NCBI GenBank assembly: GCA_016929905.1
Contig: JAFGHX010000465.1
Location: forward strand, 22,586-86,585
Reading direction: 5' to 3'
Source of the DNA: Kiritimatiellia bacterium
GTDB lineage: Bacteria > Verrucomicrobiota > Kiritimatiellia > JAFGHX01
Length of the DNA: 64,000 bases
Below the pieces are notes generated by a model. It had not been told where the DNA came from. It saw nothing but the letters and a program-made list of their open reading frames with translations, and made no database searches. Every line of letters starts with the position of its first letter. Within the stretch, counting starts at the first letter, position 1. The position numbers were made by a program, and so were the translations under genes. Below, piece by piece: positions 9,601 to 17,378 of the stretch.

Positions 9601-10420
9601 CCAGGTTGCGGCAGAGCCGGTAGTTCGGCACCCGGAACCCGTCCCGCTTCGGGAAGTCGATCCCCGCCCACGCGTTGTCCGACGGCGGTTCCGGCTCGAT
9701 GCCGCTCGGTGGCAGTTCGAAGACGAAATCGGTCTGGTCGTCTTCCGGCCGAATGCGCGTCTCGAGGGTCGCCCGCGACTCACCGGCGTACATGACCCGG
9801 TTGCCGCCCTTGCGCGTTCGGATCACGAAGCTCTTGGCCGGGTCCGTCGCATAGTACTCGAGCCGGGTCGGGCCGCCGTTGAAGATGATCCCGCCCTTCT
9901 CCGGCGCGTCGGCCGGGACCTCGAACGTGCGGGCCCCCATCCGGATCACTTCGCCGGCCAACGCGGCGCGGTCCATGCCGATCTGGATCTCCCCATTCTT
10001 GTATAACTTGCGGTCGGTGGCAGTGTCGAACGTGATCCGGGTCGTCATGCGCACCGTGCCGTCCTCTTGCAGCCACACCGCGCTCGAGAAGCCGGCCGTC
10101 CTGGTGCCTTCCTTGTCGAGCGGGATGCGCGCGGTGAACGTGGTGCGCTTGGCGGCGGGGTCATTTTCGGTCTGCTTCTTGCGCAGCTCCCGCTCGCGCA
10201 TGTAGCTCTTGTATTGTGTGTTGAAGTAATAGCCGGCCGAACAGATCCGCTTGCCGCTCGCGACAATGTCGAACCCGGTCCGCCCCGCGTGGAGCCGCTT
10301 GTCGCCCTCGAAAAAGGAATGATCGCCCGGGTCGTACTGCATGGCAGCGGCGCATGCCCCCGTCAGGGCAATGGCCAGAACCGCTGCGGCTGCGATGCGT
10401 GTGCGTCTCTCGTCATGCAT
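6608..10420 (-). CDS. Secreted CBM4/9 + GH39-like barrel + CBM9-like glycosidase, paralogue 1
   Basis: 1270 residues; the ATG at 10420 follows AAGGAGG by five bases. Residues 1-26 form a signal peptide (IAAAAVLAIALTGACAAA). Residues 27-250 are an unassigned beta-domain. About 271-437 is a CBM4/9-like jelly roll (NLVQNPSFEAG to DCVQFEEGPL). About 545-860 is a clan GH-A barrel with candidate acid/base Glu652 (LRNEP) and nucleophile Glu755 (WWTEGIYY). The C-terminus (about 1060-1265) is CBM9-like (VDGRATDWAPLPG, TAWDEQGFY, FDTWADARFR). The role is probably a surface glycosidase on the polymer also attacked by the two lyases. The next gene is a full-length paralogue with both Glu residues at equivalent positions. 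Activity is inferred from fold and motif only. Confidence 0.75.
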   Translation of the reverse strand: MHDERRTRIAAAAVLAIALTGACAAAMQYDPGDHSFFEGDKRLHAGRTGFDIVASGKRICSAGYYFNTQYKSYMRERELRKKQTENDPAAKRTTFTARIPLDKEGTRTAGFSSAVWLQEDGTVRMTTRITFDTATDRKLYKNGEIQIGMDRAALAGEVIRMGARTFEVPADAPEKGGIIFNGGPTRLEYYATDPAKSFVIRTRKGGNRVMYAGESRATLETRIRPEDDQTDFVFELPPSGIEPEPPSDNAWAGIDFPKRDGFRVPNYRLCRNLVQNPSFEAGFHYWAPGQVGGTFRPDFDDFAAIDDTAAFKGTRSLRMRIRKGETPPMPSQFTIPVEKGKTYSFSFYAKADRENVRTSVLSVTQFWPQFPLSKRITLTTDWQRYSFEVTATNRLMSIGLGERWWDEEAGDQIDGATIWIDCVQFEEGPLTDYTEKPLLAGLATGRFGNTYHADEPRRPQLTLHNTSGTAREVNVAVTVKDFFGRQRHREVFKASLPAQAADRRTLALDTVTGTGYYQLVVDLDDGTFRDTDYFRFAVIRPLDNTHRNKNLFSGNGTIGRAMWLPRKLDLLKRVGIGSVINWTPLPSQALYELMAQNRIRTLSSITQRDRIGRADLKKKETYTPAGLRLVEEEAYNTVRKHPGETYWKLRNEPEHLPWEGITWEEMAAGFAAAYRGIKRGNPSALVISPDPCNMYKRARNWLENYFNAGGLKTFDILATHPYRPTPEDPDMDADARRFIELADRWEFKGPIWWTEGIYYAPYTLAEIGITAYKGCSSDTHRWAPLSYDIGRSERLAAAWTARSFLVGLKYHSRVDMNVDWSSGGHYFLDMDMTMRPVLFAANTLGNILGNAVYRQDVDLGAGIRCYLFEDEQRRPVAAIWNHDIKVNKFETAPPTGLFPFSSGEVTVLDFMMERLKLPDGQSFELPVTPCPVFVMGKPGTFPAFAAALEKAVIQGAELTPFLVAAHMEGSRAEITLQSLLSRGVKGTCEILLGDATAGRAAIDVKGKSEQKVSVDLAAYLMPGRITDVPLAVRFTNGDGAPRTIDGAFRAALCPRRTAPITVDGRATDWAPLPGIPLGRDHLKFFRAGQESWRGDGDLSAVLKTAWDEQGFYMCVDVADDTLDLVARGKNQDWYERDSVQTYFDTWADARFRTERGFDNNDYSYEFALTEAGAQAYRRFVPEWQIAFLKTGKPDKVQTAVARTGNHTVYEVFIPKQELVPVDFKPGTSFGFAILVNDKDNDYRKQGLTLTPAGTEPYMNPHLFPVWVLQK

Positions 10421-10495
10421 GCTGCCTCCTTGCCGGGAGATTCCGTCATTTTTCATTTTGCATTCTTCCCGCCGCAGGCGGATCTGTGACATTTT

Positions 10496-13400
10496 TCATT
10501 GGCTGAGCACCCACAGCGGATAGAGGTGCGGGTTCAGATACGGCTCGGTGCCGGCCGGCGTGAGCGTGAGGCCCTGCTTGCGGTAGTCGTTGTCCTTGTC
10601 GTGGGCGATCATGGCGAACCCGAACGAGGTGCCGGGCTTGAACTCGATGGGGACGAGTTCGCGTTTCGGGATGAACAGCTCGTAGATCGTGCGGGTGCCG
10701 TTGCGGCGGATGGCGGTCTGCACGTTCTGCGGTTTGCCGGGCTCGAGAAACGCGATTTGCTGCTCCGGCAATGCGCTGCGGTTGGCCTGCGGGCCGTCGT
10801 CGGTCAGCGCGAAATCGTAGCAGTAATCGTTGTTGTCGAACCCGCGGCTCTCACGCGTGCGCGCGTCGGCCCAGGTATCGAAATAGACCTGGATGCTGTC
10901 CCGCTGCCACCAGTCCAGGCTTTTGCGGTGGCCGGCTACTTTCAAGTCGAACACGTCGTCGGTGAGGTCGAGCGCAAAATAGAAGCCGGTCTCGTCCCAG
11001 GCGGTCCGAAGCACCCCGGACAAATCGGCGGGCCCGCGCCAGGGCGTGGTGGAGTCGGCGACCGTGGGGCTCTTGGGGATCAGTGTGATGGCGTCCTTGC
11101 CGAGCGGTATGCCCGGGATCGCGGCCCAATCCGCCAGGTTCCCGTCGATGCGGATCGGCGCCTTGCGCTTGGGGCACGCGCTGATGCGGAACGCGCCGTC
11201 GCACGTTTCGCGCATGCCGGCCGGGTCGGTGAACGTCACGCTCAGCGGCACGTCGCGAATCTGGGTGCCGGCCAGGTACGCGGACAGGTCGGTCACGAGT
11301 TCGGCATGACCTTTGCCGGCGATGCTGACCGGCTGTTCGGCGGCAGTCGTGCCGTTGAGCGATACGCGGCACGTGCCGGCCAGCCCGCGCGAGAGCAGGC
11401 TGTTCACGGAGACGGTCAGGCGCGGGCCGGTCACCTTGGACGTGATCTGGAGCCGCTTGAGGCCGGCGCCCTCGATCGTCGTTCGCTCGAGCGCGGCGGC
11501 GAACTCGGCGAACGAGCCCGGCCGGCCCATCACGAAGGTCGGAAACGACCCGATCGGCAGCGCCAGGCGTGACCCCTTGCCGTCGGGCATCTCGTTCATC
11601 ATGAAGTCGAACGCGGTGACCTCGGCCCGGGCGAAGGCGAACTGGGCGGTCGGCGGGTCGGTCTCGAACCGGTCGACCTTGGCGTCGTGATTCCAGAGCA
11701 CGGCGACCGGCCGGCGCTGTTCGTCCTCGAAGAGGTAGGTCCGGACGTTGTCGGCCAGCTCGACGTCCTGCCGGAACCGGGCGTTGCCCAGAATGTTGCC
11801 CGGCGTGTTGTAGGCGAAGAGATAGGCGCGCCACGTGTTGTCGGCGTCGAGATGGTAGAAGCGCGAACTCCAGTCCAGGTTCGAATCGAGCCGCGGCGCG
11901 TACTTGAGCCCGATGATGAAACTGCGCGCGGTGTACGCGGCGGCAATCTTTTCGCTGCGGCTCAGATCGTAGGAGAACGCGGGGAACCGGTAGGGGTCGG
12001 CCGTACAGCCCTTGTAGGCGGTGATCCCGATCTCGGGAATGGTGAGCGGCGCGTGATAGATGCCCTCCATCCACCAGATCGGGCCCGCGTAGCCGAGTGA
12101 GTCGAGCATCTCAACGAAGTGGCGCTGGTCCGCGTCCAGATCGGGGTCTTCCGGTTTGGGGCGGTAGGGGTGGATGGCGACAATGTCGCTGGCCTTCAGG
12201 CCGCCGGCCCGGATGTACCGCTCGATCCAGCCCCGGCCGCGCGCGTACATGTCGCAGGGCTCCGGCGTGAGAATGACGGCGTCCGGGATCACGCGGCGGA
12301 GCCCGCGCGCCGCCGCGGCCATCGTTGCGGCCACGTCATCCATGGTCAGGCCGGGGACCTGATCGGGATCGGGGATGCTGCTGGGCTCGTTGATGAGCCG
12401 CCAGGTCTTCCACCACGGGGTGTAGCCGGCCATCTTGAACGCTTGTTCCTCCACGTAGGCACGGTTCTCGGGCTTGAAGACCTCCTGGTTCTTCTCAAGA
12501 CGGAATCTGCCCGATTCCTTGCCCTTCCAGAAGATACTCGACATCAGGCGGAAGTTGTGTTGCATGGCCAGATCGTAGTGTTCCTTTGTGCGGATCGGCG
12601 GGCCTTTGATGCTGTTGGCTCGGACCGTGCCGCTTTCGGTACGCACGAATCGGCTGGCCTCCACCCGCAGCGAACCGATTCCCGCGCGCTTCCACCGCAC
12701 GAGGCTGCCTTCCCATTCCCGCACATCGCCGGCGCCGGTAACCGCCGCAAACAGATTCTTGTTCTTGTGCCTGTTCGACAGGGATCGGATCACGCTGAAC
12801 CGGAACAGGTCGGTGTTCTGGAATCGGCCGGCCGCGAGGTCGGCGCGCACGATGAACAGGCCCGTTCCGACGGCGCTGTCGAGCGACAACGGATGCGTCG
12901 CGGAGCCGCCGGCCGGCACGCGGACGGTGAACCGGTCCTGGAACCGCTGATGGCCGAAGAAATCCCGTACCGTCAGGCCGACATTCACATCGACGGGTAC
13001 CGCCGTGCCGTTGTGCAGCACAAGCGTCATGGCCTTGGACTCCGTGCTCTCATACACATGGGCGTCCTTAGCGGTCACCAACTCCGCGCAGATCGGTTTC
13101 TCGGTGTACCCCGTCAGTTCGCCCGGCTCGAGCTGAAGGCAGTCGTACCAGATCCTGGAACCCTTGACCTGTTCGTCAGGTCCTACGCCCCAGAACTCGC
13201 CGAGGCGAAAGGCGATCAGGCGGTTGGGCGCGGTGAACGAGAAGCTGTAGCGCTGCCAGTCCTTCGTCAGCTTGATGCGTTTCGACACGGGCCAGGTTTG
13301 CCAGAGCGCGCTGACCGAGAGGATGGACGTGCCGATCCCGTTTTCGCTCGCCTTGGCGTAGAAGGAAAACGTGTAGGGCTTGCCCGGCTCGGTCGGGACC

Positions 13401-14371
13401 GAAAAATGGCTGAGCATCGGGCAGTAGCCGGGTTCGATATCGAGCCGGGCGCTTCGTCGGCCGCGGTAGGCCACCTCGTTGTCGATCGCGCACGGGTCTT
13501 CGGCGTAATAGCGCAGACCGGCCTCGAAACTCGGGTTCTGGATCAGGTTCCGGCAGAGCGAGTAGTCCGGAACCCACAGCCCGTCCCGCTTCTCGAAGTT
13601 GATGCCGGCGTGGACCTTGCCGACCGGGTTCGGATCCCGGTACTCCGGCAGTTCGACGATGAATTCGCTCTCGCCGTTCACCGGCAAGACCCGGAACTCG
13701 ATGTCGCCGCCTTCACCCGGGCGGCGCGAGTCGTAGAGCCAGGTTTTGCCTCGCACGGTGCGGAACGCAAACCGCTTGGCCGGGTCGTTCGGGAAGAATT
13801 CGATTCGAGCCGCGCCGCCGCTGAAGAGATATCGGCTGCCGGACTTCTCCCGCTTCCCGATCTGTATCGTCTTGTCGTCGATCTTGACGAATTCGCCTTC
13901 GAGATCGGAGCCCGGGAAACAGAACATGAACGCCCCGGACTTATACAGGGCGCGGTCCTGTTCGCGGTCGAACGAAATCTCCACGTTGACGCGTACGTTT
14001 CCATCGGGCAGAAGCGTGGCCGTCTGGGCATAGCGCCCGGCAGGGCCTTGGGCGTCCTTCGTAAGGGGGAACCGGCCCCGATGCCGAACGCCCTTGGTCT
14101 GTTCGTCGGCCTTGAACTCGCTGAGCTTGATCTTGTAACCGCGCACCGTCAGGAACGAGCCGGCTTCGGTCGCGAGATAGTGCTGGCCGGTGCACCAGCG
14201 ATGGCCGTCGGTGCTGAGCGTGGCGTCGCGCCGTCCGACGGTCAGAATCTTGTCGCCGCTCTTGAAGGACGGGCCGGCGGCATCGAATTCGCTCGCGTCG
14301 CAACGACAACAGGCCGCAAGAAGCGCAAGCGTCGTCACGGCGGCTGCGGCGGGCATGAGACGTCCGGTCAT
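10496..14371 (-). CDS. Lipoprotein, CBM4/9 + GH39-like barrel + CBM9-like glycosidase, paralogue 2
   Basis: 1291 residues; the ATG at 14371 is preceded by GAGGAGG. The N-terminus ends in a lipobox (LALLAAC, Cys21), so it is probably a lipid-anchored outer-surface protein, whereas its paralogue lacks a good lipobox. Domains are N-terminal beta-domain 25-250, CBM4/9-like about 276-425 (NLIQNPSFEAG), GH-A-type barrel about 545-880 with candidate catalytic Glu662 (RLINEPSS) and Glu769 (WWMEGIYHAP), and CBM9-like about 1075-1285 (IDGNLADWAAIPG, TAWDETGFYF, YFDTWADARTR). The last 20 residues are nearly identical to paralogue 1 (QGLTLTPAGTEPYLNPHLY). The gap to paralogue 1 is 75 bp. It is 105 bp downstream of the regulator stop, so it may be co-transcribed with the regulator. 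Confidence 0.75.
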   Translation of the reverse strand: MTGRLMPAAAAVTTLALLAACCRCDASEFDAAGPSFKSGDKILTVGRRDATLSTDGHRWCTGQHYLATEAGSFLTVRGYKIKLSEFKADEQTKGVRHRGRFPLTKDAQGPAGRYAQTATLLPDGNVRVNVEISFDREQDRALYKSGAFMFCFPGSDLEGEFVKIDDKTIQIGKREKSGSRYLFSGGAARIEFFPNDPAKRFAFRTVRGKTWLYDSRRPGEGGDIEFRVLPVNGESEFIVELPEYRDPNPVGKVHAGINFEKRDGLWVPDYSLCRNLIQNPSFEAGLRYYAEDPCAIDNEVAYRGRRSARLDIEPGYCPMLSHFSVPTEPGKPYTFSFYAKASENGIGTSILSVSALWQTWPVSKRIKLTKDWQRYSFSFTAPNRLIAFRLGEFWGVGPDEQVKGSRIWYDCLQLEPGELTGYTEKPICAELVTAKDAHVYESTESKAMTLVLHNGTAVPVDVNVGLTVRDFFGHQRFQDRFTVRVPAGGSATHPLSLDSAVGTGLFIVRADLAAGRFQNTDLFRFSVIRSLSNRHKNKNLFAAVTGAGDVREWEGSLVRWKRAGIGSLRVEASRFVRTESGTVRANSIKGPPIRTKEHYDLAMQHNFRLMSSIFWKGKESGRFRLEKNQEVFKPENRAYVEEQAFKMAGYTPWWKTWRLINEPSSIPDPDQVPGLTMDDVAATMAAAARGLRRVIPDAVILTPEPCDMYARGRGWIERYIRAGGLKASDIVAIHPYRPKPEDPDLDADQRHFVEMLDSLGYAGPIWWMEGIYHAPLTIPEIGITAYKGCTADPYRFPAFSYDLSRSEKIAAAYTARSFIIGLKYAPRLDSNLDWSSRFYHLDADNTWRAYLFAYNTPGNILGNARFRQDVELADNVRTYLFEDEQRRPVAVLWNHDAKVDRFETDPPTAQFAFARAEVTAFDFMMNEMPDGKGSRLALPIGSFPTFVMGRPGSFAEFAAALERTTIEGAGLKRLQITSKVTGPRLTVSVNSLLSRGLAGTCRVSLNGTTAAEQPVSIAGKGHAELVTDLSAYLAGTQIRDVPLSVTFTDPAGMRETCDGAFRISACPKRKAPIRIDGNLADWAAIPGIPLGKDAITLIPKSPTVADSTTPWRGPADLSGVLRTAWDETGFYFALDLTDDVFDLKVAGHRKSLDWWQRDSIQVYFDTWADARTRESRGFDNNDYCYDFALTDDGPQANRSALPEQQIAFLEPGKPQNVQTAIRRNGTRTIYELFIPKRELVPIEFKPGTSFGFAMIAHDKDNDYRKQGLTLTPAGTEPYLNPHLYPLWVLSQ

Positions 14372-14476
14372 GAGATCCTCCTCGCTTGGGTCGGCTAACC
14401 ACCCGTCCGGAAGGGTACAGGATGTCCGTCTTTGTCCTCAGAAGCATACCTTTTGGGAGAGCGAATCTGACTTAAG

Positions 14477-15535
14477 TCACACGCGCACGTGCGCATGCAC
14501 ACTGCTCTCGCGCACCATGAGGTGCGTCGGCAGCAGAACACGGTCCGGCGCCGAACCCGGCTGTTCCATGTGCAGGCGCAGCAATTCCACCGCACGCCGG
14601 CCCATTTCAAACAGATCGCCGGCAACCGTCGTCAGCGCGGGCCGCATGTGCCGGGAGTGGGGCAGATCGTCAAACCCCACGACGGCCACGTCCTCCGGAA
14701 CCCGCCGGCCGAGGTCTTGCAGCCCGCGGATAAGCGCGGAGGCTACCCCGTCCGTCACGCCGAACGCCGCCGTCGGGCAGGGCGTCAGACCGCAGAGCCT
14801 GTGCGCGGCGCTGCCCGGCCCATGCCCGTGCGGGTTGTCCGTCTCGATCCGATACCTTTCGTCCAGCACGATGCCGTGCTCACGCAACGCCGCTTGGTAG
14901 CCGCGCAGACGTTCGGATTTCGCCGTCCGTTCCGTTGGGTCCGTCACGAATACGATGGTGCGGTGGCCTTGTCCGATCAGATGCGTCACCGCCTCTTGGG
15001 CTCCCGACTCGTTGTCAAAAGCAATATAGGGAATCGACGGGCTTTCCACATGGCTGCTGACCGCAACAACCGGCATGCGCTCGCGCAGGGCCAGCAGCTG
15101 ATCGCGATCGGCCAGCGTCGGCGTCACCACCAGTGCGGCATCCACGCGTGCCTCTTCCGCTACCTCCAGGAAGGGACGGCCGGGCTCTCGGAACAGCAGA
15201 ACCATCTCACGGGGCGCCAGAACCGTACGGTAGCCCTCGATCAGCGGCATGTGAAAACCCGTTTCCGTGCTGGCCTTGGCCGGTACGATGATGCCGACAA
15301 CCAGCGCGGGCGAGGGGACAGGCAGCGTCTGCGCCACAAACGTGCCCTTGCCTTGCTCGCGGTACAGAAGCCCCTCCCGAACCAGACCCGCCAGCGCCTT
15401 CTGAACCGTGTTCGCGCTCACCTCGAAATGACGCATGAAACGGCTCTCCGACCAGATCAGCGCGCCAGGCTCGAATTCACCCTCGGCGATCCGATCTCGA
15501 ATGAATTGTTCGATGAGTTTGTACTTCGGCGACAT
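14477..15535 (-). CDS. GntR-LacI hybrid transcription regulator (AraR-like), probable local regulator of the glycan locus
   Basis: 352 residues. Residues 1-70 are a GntR winged helix (YKLIEQFIRDRIAEGEFEPG, MRHFEVSANTVQKALAGLV, GTFVAQ). Residues about 75-350 are a LacI/periplasmic-binding-protein-like sugar sensor (VVVTPTLADRDQLLALRE, YIAFDNESGAQEAVTHLI, FGVTDGVASALIRGLQDLG, DVAVVGFDDLPHSRHMRPAL). It is the first gene of the minus-strand locus, and its promoter carries a palindrome repeated in front of the lyase at 2327. By analogy with AraR it would repress until a sugar binds. The ligand, presumably a lyase product, is unknown. Confidence 0.85.
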   Translation of the reverse strand: MSPKYKLIEQFIRDRIAEGEFEPGALIWSESRFMRHFEVSANTVQKALAGLVREGLLYREQGKGTFVAQTLPVPSPALVVGIIVPAKASTETGFHMPLIEGYRTVLAPREMVLLFREPGRPFLEVAEEARVDAALVVTPTLADRDQLLALRERMPVVAVSSHVESPSIPYIAFDNESGAQEAVTHLIGQGHRTIVFVTDPTERTAKSERLRGYQAALREHGIVLDERYRIETDNPHGHGPGSAAHRLCGLTPCPTAAFGVTDGVASALIRGLQDLGRRVPEDVAVVGFDDLPHSRHMRPALTTVAGDLFEMGRRAVELLRLHMEQPGSAPDRVLLPTHLMVRESSVHAHVRV

Positions 15536-15599
15536 CGTCCGGCTTCCTATCGGTCTCCGATCTGTCCACGCGCAACCGGAAGACTAATTTGTATCAGAT

Positions 15600-15634
15600 A
15601 CTTATAAGTATAAGTTTATGATGCAGGATTTCAA
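15600..15634 (-). promoter_or_regulatory. Promoter and operator of the GntR-LacI gene
   Basis: On the minus strand -35 TTGAAA (15634-15629), a 16-bp spacer and -10 TATACT (15612-15607) form a good sigma-70 promoter. The 16-bp palindrome ACTTATA-AG-TATAAGT (15600-15615) covers the -10. It matches the site at 2511-2526 in both half sites. Autorepression is the simplest reading. Confidence 0.65.
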
Positions 15635-15635
15635 G

Positions 15636-16058
15636 CAAAAAGTGAGTCAGAACCCAAATTTCCTGGCGCCATGGGCGCCGCCTGGCCCTCGGCGCCTACT
15701 TCGAGCGCTCTGATACTCTGGGTACTCTGAGGGTCTGTCCCCGCACCCTCCTTGGAGGGCGCGGCTCTGTCCGCGCCGGGGTTCTTCAACGGAACCGGGC
15801 TTCAGGGTCTGTCCCCGCGCTCTACACGTGGCGCCGTTGGAGGGCGCGGTTCCACCCGCGCCGGGTCTTTCGACAGACTCGGGCTTCAGGGTCTGTCCCT
15901 TGGCCCCTTGTCCCTTGGCCCCTCGGCCTCGGGCAGCACGAGGCTGGCCGTCTCAGGGGGTGCCAGGCAACTCGGGGATGGACTTTGGGCCGGGAAATGC
16001 CGCAAGATGGCGGCCAACGCCCTGTTCACCCGCGACGGGTTCACGAAAGGAAGAAGGC
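15636..16058. other. Gene-free stretch with GC-rich family C-like tandem units
   Basis: No convincing gene. Two units of about 61 bp (15754-15814 and 15839-15899, period 85 bp) each begin GGAGGGCGCGG, contain CCGCGCCGGG and end CTTCAGGGTCTGTCCC. A third CTGTCCC copy lies at 15735. From about 15893 there is a degenerate CCCTTGGCC tandem stretch. The GGAGGGCGCGG...CCGCGCCGGG part is the core of the family C element found at 47906-48007 and 63913-63981. Confidence 0.7.
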
Positions 16059-17378
16059 ATGCAGACCAACGGCGTAAGCACGAAACCCCGAATCATTGTC
16101 CTGACCGATATCAGCAGTTTGATCGGAGGTTGGCGCGAGCCGGATGATACGCAATCGCTCGTGCGCTTCCTGCTGTACAGCAATGAGTTCGACGTGGAAG
16201 GATTGATCGCGACCGCCTCGGGCTGGCCGCAGCCGAAGACGGAATTCATTGAAGCGATCGTCCAGGCCTACGGGCGGGTCCGCGCCAACCTGCTTTTGCA
16301 CAGTCCCGACTATCCGTCCGTGGAGCACCTGCTGGCCTGCACGAAGGGCGGGCTTCCGAAACGCGGAGTCGGGCAGATCGGGGATGCCGGCGACTCGGAG
16401 GCGTCCGAATGGATCATTTCGGTGGTGGACAAGCCGGACCCGCGCCCGGTGTGGATCATCATCTGGGGCGCGCCCACGGATCTGGCACAGGCGCTGTGGC
16501 GGGTGCGGCAGGACCGGAGCGCCGAAGAACTCAAGGCCTTCATGTCGAAGATCCGGGTGAACGCCATTGCGGATCAGGACGACACGGGGCCGTGGATCAA
16601 GGAGAACTATCCCGATCTGTTCTATGTCACGTGGATCGTCACGATGCGGGGAATCTATCGCGGCGGCGACACCTCCCTGGTGTCGGCCGACTGGGTTTAC
16701 CGCCATGTGCACGGGCACGGCTGTCTGGGGAATGCGTATCCGATTTACGACGGCGGCGACTGTTTCACGGGCGAGGTGCGCGGCCTGAAGGAGGGCGATA
16801 CGCCGTCCTATCTCTGTCTGATCCCCAACGGACTGAGCGACCCGGAGCATCCGGACTGGGGGAGTTGGGGCGGCCGTTTCGTTGCGGGCGAGAACCCGAA
16901 CCAGTTCACGGACGCGGCGGATTACCTGGAAGGGGAGGAGAGCGTCAAGGCCACCGTCTACCGCTGGCGGGCGGCGTTCCAGGCCGATTTCCAGGCGCGG
17001 CTGGATTGGTGCGTGCGCGCCCACAAGCGGGCGAACCATCCGCCGGTCGCGGTGGTGGCCGGGGAAACCGAACGAACGGTTGCGCCCGGCGAAGAAGTGA
17101 TGTTCGACGCCTCCGGCTCGCACGATCCCGACGGCGACCGGTTGACGTTCTCCTGGTCCTTCTACCAGGACCCGAGCACCTACAAGGAGAGACGAAACTT
17201 CCGGCCCAAGCTCGGGATCCGGAACGCAGCCTCGCCGCGCGCGTCGCTGGTGGCGCCCGAGGTCGCCTCGCCGGTGACGCTGCACGTCATCCTGACCGTA
17301 ACGGACGACGGGACCCCGCCGCTGTCGCGGTACCGGCGCGTCCTCATTCACGTGGACCCCGCGAGGGGGAATGGTTGA
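16059..17378 (+). CDS. Sde182/DUF1593-type nucleoside-hydrolase-like protein with PKD-like C-terminus
   Basis: 439 residues; the ATG at 16059 follows AAGGAAGAAGG. The start of the fold is the family's RIIVLTDISS...EPDDTQSLVRFLLYS segment, which corresponds to the N-terminal Asp-rich metal site of inosine-uridine nucleoside hydrolases. GLIATASGWPQP and IIIWGAPTDLAQAL follow. The last 100 residues (VAPGEEVMFDASGSHDPDGD, VILTVTDDG) form a PKD/Ig-like domain typical of the family's C-terminus. No signal peptide is visible from this start. Homologues are described as cellulose-binding (Sde182); the reaction here is unknown. The stop overlaps the next start (TGATG), so translation is probably coupled. 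Confidence 0.75.
   Translation: MQTNGVSTKPRIIVLTDISSLIGGWREPDDTQSLVRFLLYSNEFDVEGLIATASGWPQPKTEFIEAIVQAYGRVRANLLLHSPDYPSVEHLLACTKGGLPKRGVGQIGDAGDSEASEWIISVVDKPDPRPVWIIIWGAPTDLAQALWRVRQDRSAEELKAFMSKIRVNAIADQDDTGPWIKENYPDLFYVTWIVTMRGIYRGGDTSLVSADWVYRHVHGHGCLGNAYPIYDGGDCFTGEVRGLKEGDTPSYLCLIPNGLSDPEHPDWGSWGGRFVAGENPNQFTDAADYLEGEESVKATVYRWRAAFQADFQARLDWCVRAHKRANHPPVAVVAGETERTVAPGEEVMFDASGSHDPDGDRLTFSWSFYQDPSTYKERRNFRPKLGIRNAASPRASLVAPEVASPVTLHVILTVTDDGTPPLSRYRRVLIHVDPARGNG

Noticed and set aside
6290..14398. Long plus-strand frames (6290-8455, 8456-10006, 12119-14398)
   Set aside because: They are opposite the two glycosidase genes, which have signal peptides, ribosome sites and catalytic motifs; the plus frames have none.
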